Below, in pieces: positions 8,889-17,178 of a stretch of DNA of 63,067 bases (position 1 is the stretch's first letter; the number at the start of each line of letters is the position of its first letter). The translations under genes and the position numbers were made by a program. Below the pieces are notes generated by a model that was given only the letters and a program-made list of their open reading frames with translations, was not told the origin of the DNA and ran no database searches. Source of the stretch: CAMLOF01 sp041913045 (GTDB lineage: Bacteria; Pseudomonadota; Gammaproteobacteria; Burkholderiales; Burkholderiaceae_C); NCBI GenBank assembly GCA_041913045.1, contig JAYSGB010000025.1, positions 1-63,067 on the forward strand, in the 5' to 3' direction.

Positions 8889-10388
8889 CTATGCACCGCC
8901 CGCTGCCCCCAGCGTTTTCACGAAAGATTTGTAAACCACCCGAGACGCTTCGGGCACGTCACGCCAATAACGATCAACATGAAGCGTTGACGGGAAGGTG
9001 CGAACCTTTTCCCCCAGCATCGCCCGCATGGCATTCGGGTGCGGGCTTTCTTCAACACGGTACTCGATCACTCCCGGGACCTTGAAGTCACTCCCCAGAA
9101 AGACGTAGCTGTAGCTTCCGTCTATGCCAACCGTCATGCGGGTAAAGCGGTTGCCCAGCAGCACGCCAGGTTCGATCTTCGCTTTGGTCCAGTCGCGGTT
9201 GCGGCCTTGGTCCACCTCAATCACGGCAAGCGGCACAAAAATCCGCACGTGCAGCGTTGCTGCGCCAAACTCCTTCTGCACGTCCTTTTCGTTCCATACG
9301 AAGCTGGTGCTGTACAGGCTCAGACGTCCCGCGAACGTGAGCGTGTGGTCTGGCACGGCGGGCGAAAAAGCACTGCTGCCGGTGTTCAGGTAGTCGATGC
9401 TCTCTCCGCCAGAGCCGCCCTTGATCACCAGTGGCAGGCCCGGGGGCGACATGAAGACGCTGCGGATAGCGCCTTGCCCGGAGCTCTTCTCGGCTTCGGC
9501 ATCTTCGACGCGCGGCGTCGTGGCGCCACGCGCTGCGAATTTCTTGTAATTTTCCGAGGCCAGCAACTTTTCCGGCGCAACCACCTCAAGTCCTGCCGTT
9601 TGCAACTCCTTCAGGAACTCCTGGTAAAGCGCGTTGGTGGTTTCCTGCATCCGCTCACGTGCAAGCGCCTGCCCGAAATCCACGCCAACCGTCCTGCTTG
9701 ATGCCTGGTAGAGCGTGGTCACGCCGTTCGATCCCAGGTTGTGAAGTTGGGTCACCTCTCCCACCTGCGCTTCCACAAACTGAACGGTGAAAGATGCCAC
9801 CGCCACCCTGCGTACCTTGCTCAAAGGTTCGCCGTTGACAACGTTGAGTTGAGGCTGGCCGAACACAGGTGCCGGAGCCGTTGGCGGTGGCGAATTGGTG
9901 GCCGGGGCGGGTGGCTGTGCCGCGCTGGTTTTTCCTGCATCATTGGTGCCGCAATTGCGGTTGAGGTACAGCTGCGTCAGGTGTTCCTTGCGGGCCAGGG
10001 CCTGTTTTTGCCGTTCGGCCGCCTGTACGGCATCCGTTGCTCCTTGCTGCTCTACGGTTGTGGCGGCCGCCTTGCTTGCCACGCTGCCAAATATGTGGCC
10101 GCCCAGGCCGCCAATGGCGCCAAAGAAGCCGCTTCGGCTCGCCACTTCGGCGGCAACACCAGCTGCCTGGCCCGCCGTGGCCTTGTTCTGTCCACTGGCC
10201 TGCAGAGCCTGTGTTTCCGCCACAACCTTGTCCATTTCGCCTGCTTCGTCCAGCATCTGCTGGCAAGTCAGGCTTCCATCTGTGAGTTTGACACGTTCGA
10301 TCGGGGAGGGGGCCTGTTGTGCCGAGGCCGGTAGCCCCAACAGGCTGGACAGGGCCAGGGCGGCTGGCCCGAGGTTGCGCAACAGCAT
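8889..10388 (-). CDS. Secreted protein of unknown function
   Basis: 499 residues, family not recognised. A clear signal peptide (LGPAALALSSLLGLPASAQQ) is cleaved near residue 24. An Ala/Gln-rich helical region follows to about 145 with two cysteines (TCQQM and NRNCGTN), then a Pro-rich linker. The C-terminal half starts VRRVAVASFTVQFVEA and includes FLKELQTAGLEVVAPEKL, a strand-helix-strand pattern that faintly recalls CsgG-like periplasmic domains (speculative). ATG 10388 has AAAGG just upstream; ATG 10403 lacks a spaced ribosome site. Transcribed alone, with an FNR-like site 93 bp upstream. Confidence 0.8.
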   Translation of the reverse strand: MLLRNLGPAALALSSLLGLPASAQQAPSPIERVKLTDGSLTCQQMLDEAGEMDKVVAETQALQASGQNKATAGQAAGVAAEVASRSGFFGAIGGLGGHIFGSVASKAAATTVEQQGATDAVQAAERQKQALARKEHLTQLYLNRNCGTNDAGKTSAAQPPAPATNSPPPTAPAPVFGQPQLNVVNGEPLSKVRRVAVASFTVQFVEAQVGEVTQLHNLGSNGVTTLYQASSRTVGVDFGQALARERMQETTNALYQEFLKELQTAGLEVVAPEKLLASENYKKFAARGATTPRVEDAEAEKSSGQGAIRSVFMSPPGLPLVIKGGSGGESIDYLNTGSSAFSPAVPDHTLTFAGRLSLYSTSFVWNEKDVQKEFGAATLHVRIFVPLAVIEVDQGRNRDWTKAKIEPGVLLGNRFTRMTVGIDGSYSYVFLGSDFKVPGVIEYRVEESPHPNAMRAMLGEKVRTFPSTLHVDRYWRDVPEASRVVYKSFVKTLGAAGGA

Positions 10389-10480
10389 GGTCGACCTTTC
10401 CATCTCAGTTGTTGATCGGTTTTCATGCTATGGATAAAAATGACACATGTCGAGCCCTTGTCTGTTTGAGTAAGAAAAAA

Positions 10481-10494
10481 TTGATCTGCGTCAG
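10481..10494. promoter_or_regulatory. FNR/ANR-like binding site
   Basis: TTGATCTGCGTCAG: the left half-site TTGAT is perfect, the spacer is 4 nt, and the right half GTCAG matches 3 of 5 of ATCAA. It lies 93 bp upstream of the secreted protein gene (minus strand) and outside the gapA terminator. No convincing -10 was seen at the expected distance. Confidence 0.35.
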
Positions 10495-10548
10495 GCCTTA
10501 AGTGTTGTTATTGCCAATAGTCGGGCTGTGTGCCGCGACCAATGGGCA

Positions 10549-10577
10549 ATAAAAAAGCGCCCCACTGAGGGGCGCTT
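10549..10577 (-). terminator. Rho-independent terminator of gapA
   Basis: A perfect 9-bp stem (10555-10563 with 10569-10577, loop 5 nt) is followed on the minus strand by a run of six T. It starts 22 bp after the gapA stop codon. Confidence 0.9.
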
Positions 10578-10598
10578 GTCTGGCGAGGGGTGGGTGCT

Positions 10599-11603
10599 TC
10601 AGCGCGAAACCACGCGCACCATCTCCAGGCACTTGCAGGCGTAGCCCCACTCGTTGTCGTACCAGGCCACCACCTTCACGAAGTTCTTGTCCAGCGCAAT
10701 GCCGGCGGTGGCGTCGAACACGCTCACACAGGACTCACCGCGGAAGTCGGTCGAAACCACCTTCTCGTCGGTGTAGCCCAGAATGCCTTTGAGCTTGCCT
10801 TCGCTCTGTGCCTTCATCTCGGCGCAGATTTCTTCGTAGCTGGCCTCGTTCGTCAGCTCCACGGTCAGGTCCACCACCGACACGTCGCTGGTGGGCACGC
10901 GGAAGGACATGCCAGTGAGCTTCTTGTTCAGTTCGGGAATCACCTTGCCCACCGCCTTGGCCGCGCCCGTGGTGCTGGGGATGATGTTTTCCAGAATGCC
11001 GCGCCCGCCGCGCCAGTCCTTGCGCGAAGAGCCGTCCACCGTCTTCTGGCTGGCCGTGGCTGCGTGCACCGTGGTCATCAGGCCCCGCTTGATGCCCCAC
11101 TTGTCGTTCAGTACCTTGGCCACCGGGGCCAGGCAGTTGGTGGTGCAGCTGGCATTGCTGATGATGGCTTCGCCAGCGTACTTGGTGTGGTTCACGCCAT
11201 AGACGAACATGGGGATGTGGTCGTCCTTGGAAGGAGCGGAGATCACCACCTTCTTGGCACCAGCGTCAAGGTGCAGCTTGCTGGTCGGCTCGGTCAGGTA
11301 GTGGCCGGTGCATTCCAGCACCACGTCAACGCCCATCTCGCCCCACTTCAGCAGGTGTGCGTCGCGCTCGTGGCTCAGGGCGATGTGCTTGCCGTTGACG
11401 ATCAGGCCTTTGTCGTCATGGCTCACGTCGCCCTGGAAGCGGCCATGCACGCTGTCGTACTTGAGCATGTAGGCCAGGTAGTCGGCGGGCTTGGGGTCGT
11501 TGATGCCGACGATCTCGATGTCCTTGAAGCCCTTTTGCAGCGCAGCGCGCAGGGCAAGGCGGCCGATGCGGCCGAAACCGTTGATGCCTACTTTGATGGT
11601 CAT
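10599..11603 (-). CDS. gapA: Glyceraldehyde-3-phosphate dehydrogenase, type I
   Basis: 334 residues. Oxidises glyceraldehyde 3-phosphate to 1,3-bisphosphoglycerate with NAD+ in glycolysis, reversibly in gluconeogenesis. Rossmann start INGFGRIGR at 7-15. The catalytic Cys153 is in SNASCTTNC, and NDPKP near 36 suggests NAD preference. GAGG lies just upstream of ATG 11603. It follows tkt on the same strand with 139 bp between, which hold a 12-bp palindrome and a hairpin, so it probably has its own promoter as well as read-through from tkt. Confidence 0.97.
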   Translation of the reverse strand: MTIKVGINGFGRIGRLALRAALQKGFKDIEIVGINDPKPADYLAYMLKYDSVHGRFQGDVSHDDKGLIVNGKHIALSHERDAHLLKWGEMGVDVVLECTGHYLTEPTSKLHLDAGAKKVVISAPSKDDHIPMFVYGVNHTKYAGEAIISNASCTTNCLAPVAKVLNDKWGIKRGLMTTVHAATASQKTVDGSSRKDWRGGRGILENIIPSTTGAAKAVGKVIPELNKKLTGMSFRVPTSDVSVVDLTVELTNEASYEEICAEMKAQSEGKLKGILGYTDEKVVSTDFRGESCVSVFDATAGIALDKNFVKVVAWYDNEWGYACKCLEMVRVVSR

Positions 11604-11633
11604 GATGAGAACCTCGATCGAAAGTTACAAAAT

Positions 11634-11645
11634 GGTTACGTAACC
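11634..11645. promoter_or_regulatory. 12-bp palindrome upstream of gapA, possible operator
   Basis: GGTTACGTAACC, a perfect palindrome with a central CG and A/T-rich flanks, centred 36 bp upstream of the gapA start codon. Even palindromes with a central CG are typical of LacI-family operators, but the regulator is unknown. Confidence 0.45.
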
Positions 11646-11699
11646 GTTTTTGACCGTTCTGCCCCGGCAGGGTGGCTTGATTGAGGCAGGAAGGTCAGC

Positions 11700-11732
11700 G
11701 CGCCAGCGCCGCCAGATACGGCGTGCTGGCGC
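11700..11732 (-). terminator. Hairpin downstream of tkt (no T-run)
   Basis: Inverted arms of 8 bp (11700-11707 and 11725-11732) with further partial pairing inside, 11 bp after the tkt stop. No U-tract follows, so it may be an attenuating or RNA-stabilising hairpin rather than a strict terminator. Confidence 0.45.
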
Positions 11733-11742
11733 GGGGAGGGGG

Positions 11743-13827
11743 TCAGCGCTGGAGCGCGGCCAGCACGGTCTCGGCAACGTTCTCGGCCGTGAAGCCGAAG
11801 TGCTTGAACAGCACCGGTGCCGGGGCCGATTCGCCGTAGGTGTCGATACCCACCACGGCGGCGCAGCCGTACTTCCACCAGCCGTCGGTGGAGCCCATTT
11901 CAACGGCCACGCGCGGCACGCCAGCGGGCAGCACAGAGGCCTTGTATTCCACGCTCTGGCGGTCGAAGGTGGTGGTGCTGGGCATGGAAACCACGCGCAC
12001 CGGCACCTTCTGCTGGGCCAGCAGTTCCTGGGCCTTCAGGGCCAGCTGAACTTCAGAGCCGGTGGCAATGATGACGGCCTTGGGCTTCTTGTCAGCCTTG
12101 AAGCCCACTTCGGTGGGTTCGGCCAGCACGTAGGCGCCTTTGTTGATGGCATCCAGGCCCGAGGCGTCGGGCACCAAGCCAGACGTGGCCTTGGGCGCGT
12201 AGGGCAGGTTCTGGCGGCTAAGCAGCAGCGCGGTGGGGCGCTGGGTGTTGTGCAGGGCCACGGCCCATGCCACGGCGGTCTCGGCCGTGTCGGCGGGGCG
12301 CCACACGTCCAGGTTCGGGATCAGGCGCAGGCTGGCGGCGTGTTCGATGGACTGGTGCGTGGGGCCGTCTTCACCCAGGCCGATGGAGTCGTGCGTGAAC
12401 ACGTGCACCACGCGCTGCTTCATCAGCGCGGCCATGCGGATGGCGTTGCGGCTGTAGTCGCTGAAGGTGAGGAAGGTGCCGCCGTAGGGGATGAAGCCGC
12501 CATGCAGCGCCACGCCGTTCATGATGGCGGCCATGCCGAATTCGCGCACGCCGTAGTTGATGTGGCGACCGCCCTGGCCCGCCTCGTTCTTCACCACCGC
12601 ACCAGCGGCGTCAAAGCGCAGGTTGGGGGTGGACTTGGTGTTGGTCAGGTTGGAGCCGGTCAGGTCGGCGCTGCCGCCCAGCAATTCGGGCAGGGCCGCG
12701 GTGTAGGCTTCCAGGGCAATCTGGCTGGCCTTGCGGCTGGCCACGGTCTCGGCCTTGGTGTGGGCTGCCAGCACGGCGTCCACCACAGTCTGCTGGAAGC
12801 TCTTGGGCAACTCGCCCTTCATGCGGCGCACGAATTCCTTGGCTTCCTTGGGGAAGGCGGCCTTGTAGGCGGCAAAGCGCTCGTTCCAGGCTTTCTCGGC
12901 GGCTTTACCAGCTTCCTTGGCGTCCCAGGCGGCGTAAATGTCCTTGGGGATGCTGAAGGGCGCGTGCGTCCAGCCCAGCGCTTCGCGGGTGAGCTTGATT
13001 TCCTCGGCGCCCAGCGGCTCGCCGTGGGCCTTGGCGGTGTTGGCGCGGTTCGGGCTACCTTTGCCGATGGAGGTCTTGCAGACGATCAGCGTCGGTTTGT
13101 CAGCGCTTTGCTTGGCCTGGGCAATGGCGGCGTCCACGGCGTCGGTGTCGTGGCCGTCCACCGGACCGATCACGTTCCAGCCGTAGGCCTTGAAGCGTGC
13201 GGGGGTGTCGTCGATGAACCAGGGCGTGACCTGGCCGTCGATGGAGATGCCGTTGTCGTCGTACAGGGCCACCAGCTTGTTCAGCTTCCAGGCGCCGGCC
13301 AGGGCCACGGCCTCGTGGCTGATGCCTTCCATCAGGCAGCCGTCGCCCAGGAACACGTAGGTGCGGTGGTCAACGATCTGGTGGCCTTCGCGGTTGAACT
13401 CGGCGGCCAGCAGTTTTTCGGCCAGTGCCATGCCCACGGCGTTGGTGATGCCCTGGCCCAGCGGGCCGGTGGTGGTTTCCACGCCGGGGGTAATGCCCAC
13501 TTCGGGGTGGCCAGCGGTCTTGCTGTGCAGCTGGCGGAAGTTCTTCAGTTCGCCAATGGGCAGCTTGTAGCCGCTCAGGTGCAGCAGCGAATAGATCAGC
13601 ATGGAGCCGTGCCCGTTGGACAGCACAAAGCGGTCGCGGTCGGCCCATTGAGGATTGGTGGGGTTGTGCCGCAGGTGGCGGCTCCACAGTGCCACGGCCA
13701 TGTCGGCCATGCCCATGGGGGCGCCGGGGTGGCCGGAATTGGCTTGCTGCACGGCGTCCATGGCCAGGGCGCGGATGGCGTTGGCCATGGTCTGTGCGGA
13801 AACTGCGGATGTGGTGGCGGCGGTCAT
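11743..13827 (-). CDS. tkt: Transketolase
   Basis: 694 residues. Thiamine-diphosphate enzyme that moves two-carbon units between sugar phosphates in the pentose phosphate and Calvin-type pathways. The cofactor motif starts GDGCLMEGISHEA and continues to YDDNGIS; the N-terminal ANAIRALAMDAVQQANSGHPG and the central DSIGLGEDGPTHQ are family hallmarks. It lies upstream of gapA. I saw no neighbouring Calvin-cycle genes, so it most likely serves the pentose phosphate pathway. Confidence 0.97.
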   Translation of the reverse strand: MTAATTSAVSAQTMANAIRALAMDAVQQANSGHPGAPMGMADMAVALWSRHLRHNPTNPQWADRDRFVLSNGHGSMLIYSLLHLSGYKLPIGELKNFRQLHSKTAGHPEVGITPGVETTTGPLGQGITNAVGMALAEKLLAAEFNREGHQIVDHRTYVFLGDGCLMEGISHEAVALAGAWKLNKLVALYDDNGISIDGQVTPWFIDDTPARFKAYGWNVIGPVDGHDTDAVDAAIAQAKQSADKPTLIVCKTSIGKGSPNRANTAKAHGEPLGAEEIKLTREALGWTHAPFSIPKDIYAAWDAKEAGKAAEKAWNERFAAYKAAFPKEAKEFVRRMKGELPKSFQQTVVDAVLAAHTKAETVASRKASQIALEAYTAALPELLGGSADLTGSNLTNTKSTPNLRFDAAGAVVKNEAGQGGRHINYGVREFGMAAIMNGVALHGGFIPYGGTFLTFSDYSRNAIRMAALMKQRVVHVFTHDSIGLGEDGPTHQSIEHAASLRLIPNLDVWRPADTAETAVAWAVALHNTQRPTALLLSRQNLPYAPKATSGLVPDASGLDAINKGAYVLAEPTEVGFKADKKPKAVIIATGSEVQLALKAQELLAQQKVPVRVVSMPSTTTFDRQSVEYKASVLPAGVPRVAVEMGSTDGWWKYGCAAVVGIDTYGESAPAPVLFKHFGFTAENVAETVLAALQR

Positions 13828-13903
13828 GTGGGCCTCGGGGTAAGTGGCGCGCGGCAGGCGCCGCGGATCGACAAACCCATGATTTTACCGAACCCCCACG
13901 ATT

Positions 13904-13951
13904 CGCTGCCCCCCGAGGGGGCCTTCGTCGCATTGGGACGGCCCGGCAGCG
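13904..13951. repeat. Imperfect long hairpin resembling an intergenic repeat of Comamonadaceae
   Basis: Outer arms CGCTGCC (13904-13910) and GGCAGCG (13945-13951) enclose an inner hairpin GCCCCC-CGA-GGGGGC (13909-13920). From memory, elements starting with CGCTGCCCCCCGAGGGGG recur between genes in Comamonadaceae; only one copy is seen in this window. It lies between the start of tkt and the DUF1304 gene. Confidence 0.4.
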
Positions 13952-13982
13952 ACTCAAAGGGGCGCCGTTTTGACCCGTTGCC

Positions 13983-14333
13983 TCAGGCCAACACCACCAG
14001 TGCCAGTCCAATGGCGGCAGGAACCGCCTGTATGAAGAGAATCTTGCGGCTGGCCGTGGCTGCACCGTAAATGCCCGCAACGAGCACGCAGGCCAGGAAG
14101 AAGATTTGCACGTCAACCTTGCCCGTGCCCAGGCCCCACAGCAGCCCGGCGGCCAGGAAGCCGTTGTACAGCCCCTGATTGGCAGCCAGCACCTTGGTGG
14201 CGCGGGCAAACTCCAGAGGTTTGCCAAATGCCTTGAGTCCGGCGGGCTTGTCCCACAGGAACATTTCCAGCACCAGAATCCAGATGTGCAGCAGGGCGAT
14301 CAGCGCGGCGGCGATGTTGGCGGCCAAGGTCAT
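13983..14333 (-). CDS. DUF1304 family membrane protein
   Basis: 116 residues with four predicted membrane helices, beginning AANIAAALIALLHIWILVLEMFLW and containing FARATKVLAANQGLYNGFLAAGLLWG, the pattern of the DUF1304 family. Function unknown. It lies 16 bp downstream of the YqaE-like gene on the same strand, so the two are probably co-transcribed. Confidence 0.85.
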   Translation of the reverse strand: MTLAANIAAALIALLHIWILVLEMFLWDKPAGLKAFGKPLEFARATKVLAANQGLYNGFLAAGLLWGLGTGKVDVQIFFLACVLVAGIYGAATASRKILFIQAVPAAIGLALVVLA

Positions 14334-14349
14334 GAAACGTCCTGACTGG

Positions 14350-14541
14350 TCAGCGGGAAGACAGGGCCTTTTCGATCTTCTTGTCGGTCTTGTATTGGCT
14401 TAAAGCGTAGACCGACCAGAGCGCGGCGGGAATCCAGCCGATGATGGTGATTTGCAGGAGCAGGCAGATGATGCCCGCGAACGGCCGCCCGATGGTGAAA
14501 AACTGCAACCAGGGCAGAAAGATGGCCAATAAAAGTCGCAT
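14350..14541 (-). CDS. YqaE/Pmp3-family small membrane protein
   Basis: 63 residues. Two membrane helices: LLLAIFLPWLQFFTIGRP, then IICLLLQITIIGWIPAALWSVYAL, a Pmp3 (UPF0057) pattern. Pmp3 proteins affect membrane potential and cation tolerance in yeast and plants; the bacterial role is unclear. GGAGG sits 6 nt before ATG 14541, which rules out the longer upstream frame. Confidence 0.88.
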   Translation of the reverse strand: MRLLLAIFLPWLQFFTIGRPFAGIICLLLQITIIGWIPAALWSVYALSQYKTDKKIEKALSSR

Positions 14542-14650
14542 GAGGTTCCTCCACTTGAATGGGGGCAGTCTGCCAGAGTTGGGGTGGCGCGGCAAACAGT
14601 TCGGCCATAAGTCACCGTGCGCTGTCGCACCCCGCGGATGCTCCCGCGCG

Positions 14651-15514
14651 TCAACTTGATGACCGCGTAACCCACCAGGCTGAAACCACGATCAGCGCAC
14701 CGCCGAGCCAGCCCTGCCACGTCATGTGTTCGCCCAGCAAGGTGACGGCGATCAGCGCGCCCCACAGCGGTTCGCTGCCCATCAGCAGGGCCACGCGCGA
14801 AGGTTGGGTGCGCGCGATGGCGTAGTTCTGGACAAAGAACGCGAGCAAGGTGCACAGCAGCACAAGGAAGGCGATGGCACCCCAGAAAGACGCATTGCCT
14901 GGCAGCGGCGCCCAGGCCGTGCCGTGCACAGCCACTGCCATGGCGGCGGCACCCAGCGTCATCACGCCCATCTGCACGGCAGTCAACGTCAAGGCGGGCA
15001 GGCTGTGCCGTTGCCCATGGCGACGGGTCAGGCAAACCATCACGCCTCGCAGCAAGGCCGCCAGCACCATCAGCCCATCGCCCCAGGAAAGACCCGCCCC
15101 AGCGCCGTGCTGGAAGGCGAGCAGGGTGGCGCCCAGCAGCGACAGGCCCGCAGCACTTGCCACCATGGCGCTGGGCCGCACCCGCAGCAGCCACCATTCG
15201 CACAGAGGCGTGAAGGCCACGCACAGGCTGATGAGAAACGCCGCGTTGGCGGCAGATGTGAGCGACACGCCAAAGGTCTCGCAAACGAAGATGGCCAGCA
15301 GGTTGGCGCCCAGCGCCGACGCACCCGCCAGCGCCGCGGGCCAGGATGCGCCAGCCAGCCCCCGCAGGGCAGGCAGCAACAGCAGAAAGGTCAAGCCAAA
15401 GCGGAGCACCAGCAGTTGCAGTACAGGCATCTGTTCGGCGGCGATCTTGGCTGCGCTGTAGCTGCCGCCCCAGATCACGGCCACGAGCAGCAGCAGCAGG
15501 CCTTCAACATGCAT
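14651..15514 (-). CDS. EamA-family (DMT) transporter
   Basis: About 287 residues with ten predicted membrane helices in two EamA repeats. It begins LLLLLVAVIWGGSYSAAK; the second repeat contains WGAIAFLVLLCTLLAFFVQNYAI and SLEPLWGAL-like SEPLWGALIA. Family members export amino acids and metabolites. It is divergent from a LysR gene, which probably controls it. A CACAAT -10-like element is at 15535-15540 on the minus strand. Start ATG 15514 matches family length. Confidence 0.88.
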   Translation of the reverse strand: MHVEGLLLLLVAVIWGGSYSAAKIAAEQMPVLQLLVLRFGLTFLLLLPALRGLAGASWPAALAGASALGANLLAIFVCETFGVSLTSAANAAFLISLCVAFTPLCEWWLLRVRPSAMVASAAGLSLLGATLLAFQHGAGAGLSWGDGLMVLAALLRGVMVCLTRRHGQRHSLPALTLTAVQMGVMTLGAAAMAVAVHGTAWAPLPGNASFWGAIAFLVLLCTLLAFFVQNYAIARTQPSRVALLMGSEPLWGALIAVTLLGEHMTWQGWLGGALIVVSAWWVTRSSS

Positions 15515-15654
15515 GGTGCGTGGAGGGCGAGCGCATTGTGTTGCTGTGGTGCCAATGGATGCCATGCCGTGTTCCAAGTGTGTGAGCGAATGGGCATTGT
15601 TCAGCGCACCTGTGGCATTGACTAGACTTGAAGCCAGAACAGGAGCTTTGCGCC

Positions 15655-16587
15655 GTGGGAACAGATGACTTCCTTGAAGTGATGCACGAACTGGTGACCT
15701 TCGTGCGGGTGGCCGAGTCGGGCAGCTTTTCGGCGGCGGCGCGGCGCCATGGTTTGACGCCATCGGCCGTGAGCAGGCAGGTGGCGCGGCTGGAGCGCGC
15801 CATGGGTGTTTCGCTGCTGCAGCGGACCACGCGGCAGTTGCGCCTGACGCAGGCAGGGTTGGAGGTGCTGGAGCGCGGGCGCGAAATGGTGGCCGCCGCC
15901 CAGGCCACGCTGCGCGTGGCAGAAGGGCACGTGGGGGCACCCAGAGGGCTGGTGCGCATCAGCGCGCCCAAGGCCTTTGCGCGCCATGTGCTGCACCAGC
16001 CGTTATTGGCCTTCATGCAGCGCTACCCGGATGTGGACGTGCACCTGATGGTGACGGACCGGCCCGTGGACCCATTGCGCGAAGGCGTGGACCTGGTGGT
16101 GCGCCTGACCGACGACCCGCCGCAGGGCATGGTTGCGCGGGCCTTGATGCCGGTGCGGCAACTGGTGTTGGCCAGCCCGGACTACCTGGCCAAGCACGGT
16201 GCAGTGGAAACACCGCACGACTTGCTGGCCCACAGCTGCCTGTCGCTGGGCGAACACGCGCTGGACAACCGCTGGCACTTCACTCGCGGGGGCGAAGAGG
16301 CCGAGGTGACGGTCAACGGACGCTACACCATCAACCATAGCGAAATGCGGCTGGCGGCCATTGAAGCCGGTTTGGGCGTGGGGTGCGTGCCTGACTTCGT
16401 GGCGGGCGAGGCGCTGGCTTCAGGCCGCGTGGTTGAACTCCTGCCCGACTGGACGTTCGACAGCCACTACCAGGGCAAGGCGCAACTGCTGTTTCCTGCC
16501 TCGCGCTACACCGCGCCCAAGGTGCGGGCGTTGATTGACCATCTGGTGGCGGTTTTCGCCCAGGGGCCAGTGTCACAGAGCACGTAG
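15655..16587 (+). CDS. LysR-family transcriptional regulator
   Basis: About 310 residues. Winged helix-turn-helix near residues 12-70 (FVRVAESGSFSAAARRHGLTPSAVSRQVARLE), then a periplasmic-binding-like effector domain. AGGAG lies 9 nt before GTG 15655; ATG 15682 is the alternative and would give 301 residues. It is divergent from the EamA transporter gene with 140 bp between, the classic layout for a regulator and its target, so it likely responds to the exported compound (inference). The 3' end overlaps the convergent DUF2306 gene by 15 bp. Confidence 0.93.
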   Translation: MGTDDFLEVMHELVTFVRVAESGSFSAAARRHGLTPSAVSRQVARLERAMGVSLLQRTTRQLRLTQAGLEVLERGREMVAAAQATLRVAEGHVGAPRGLVRISAPKAFARHVLHQPLLAFMQRYPDVDVHLMVTDRPVDPLREGVDLVVRLTDDPPQGMVARALMPVRQLVLASPDYLAKHGAVETPHDLLAHSCLSLGEHALDNRWHFTRGGEEAEVTVNGRYTINHSEMRLAAIEAGLGVGCVPDFVAGEALASGRVVELLPDWTFDSHYQGKAQLLFPASRYTAPKVRALIDHLVAVFAQGPVSQST

Positions 16588-17178
16588 AGCCCGGTTGTAT
16601 CGCCACTCCACGAACGCCAGATTGGGAACCCAGCATAACCACGCAATGGCTGCGTAAGCTTGAGCGAAATCGATGCCCATGGCGATGGAGCCCGGGACGT
16701 AGAACCGCAGTGTGACCGCTGCAAACGTGAGCGAGAAGTTTCGCACCATCCATTTACGGTGTTTGTGAATGGCCCCTTGCCGTGCAGCAAGGTAAGCGCG
16801 CAACCCGGTATAGAGCCACGCAACCGCCAGGGCCGCAAAGCCCAAACGGGCCACCGTGCCGCCGAACGCGTGCTGCGCCAAGTACAGGCCAGACAATCCG
16901 CCCACCAGCACTCCCACGCCCAAATAGACACGGCCAAGCCAGCGGTGAATGCGGACGTGCTTTTGACGCAGAGCTGAAGAAAACTGAAGCGGGCCAACCA
17001 CCAGTGCAACGGCAGATGCAAAGACATGGGTGTAAATACCCGCCGGATGTGCCAGAAAATTTCCCCGCATGTCCGGGTGCACAACCGAACCCAAAGGCAG
17101 AACACCGTAAGCGAACACCGCGTAGGCGGCAACGCCGAACGCGAGCAGGTAGAGCAGGCCGGTTTCAATCGAGCGCAT
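16573..17178 (-). CDS. DUF2306-like membrane protein
   Basis: About 201 residues with six or so membrane helices. The pattern HPAGIYTHVFASAVALVVGPLQF, then HRWLGRVYLGVG and HKHRKWMVRNFSL, with conserved His residues in or near helices, fits DUF2306. Such His placement resembles haem- or quinone-binding membrane proteins, but function is unknown. ATG 17178 overlaps the stop of the upstream gene by 14 bp; ATG 17193 is possible. It is the last gene of a four-gene operon. Confidence 0.75.
   Translation of the reverse strand: MRSIETGLLYLLAFGVAAYAVFAYGVLPLGSVVHPDMRGNFLAHPAGIYTHVFASAVALVVGPLQFSSALRQKHVRIHRWLGRVYLGVGVLVGGLSGLYLAQHAFGGTVARLGFAALAVAWLYTGLRAYLAARQGAIHKHRKWMVRNFSLTFAAVTLRFYVPGSIAMGIDFAQAYAAIAWLCWVPNLAFVEWRYNRALRAL

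Noticed and set aside
11650..14070. 800-codon plus-strand frame antisense to tkt
   Set aside because: Composition (Gly/His/Gln rich) and lack of motifs mark it as a shadow of the transketolase gene.
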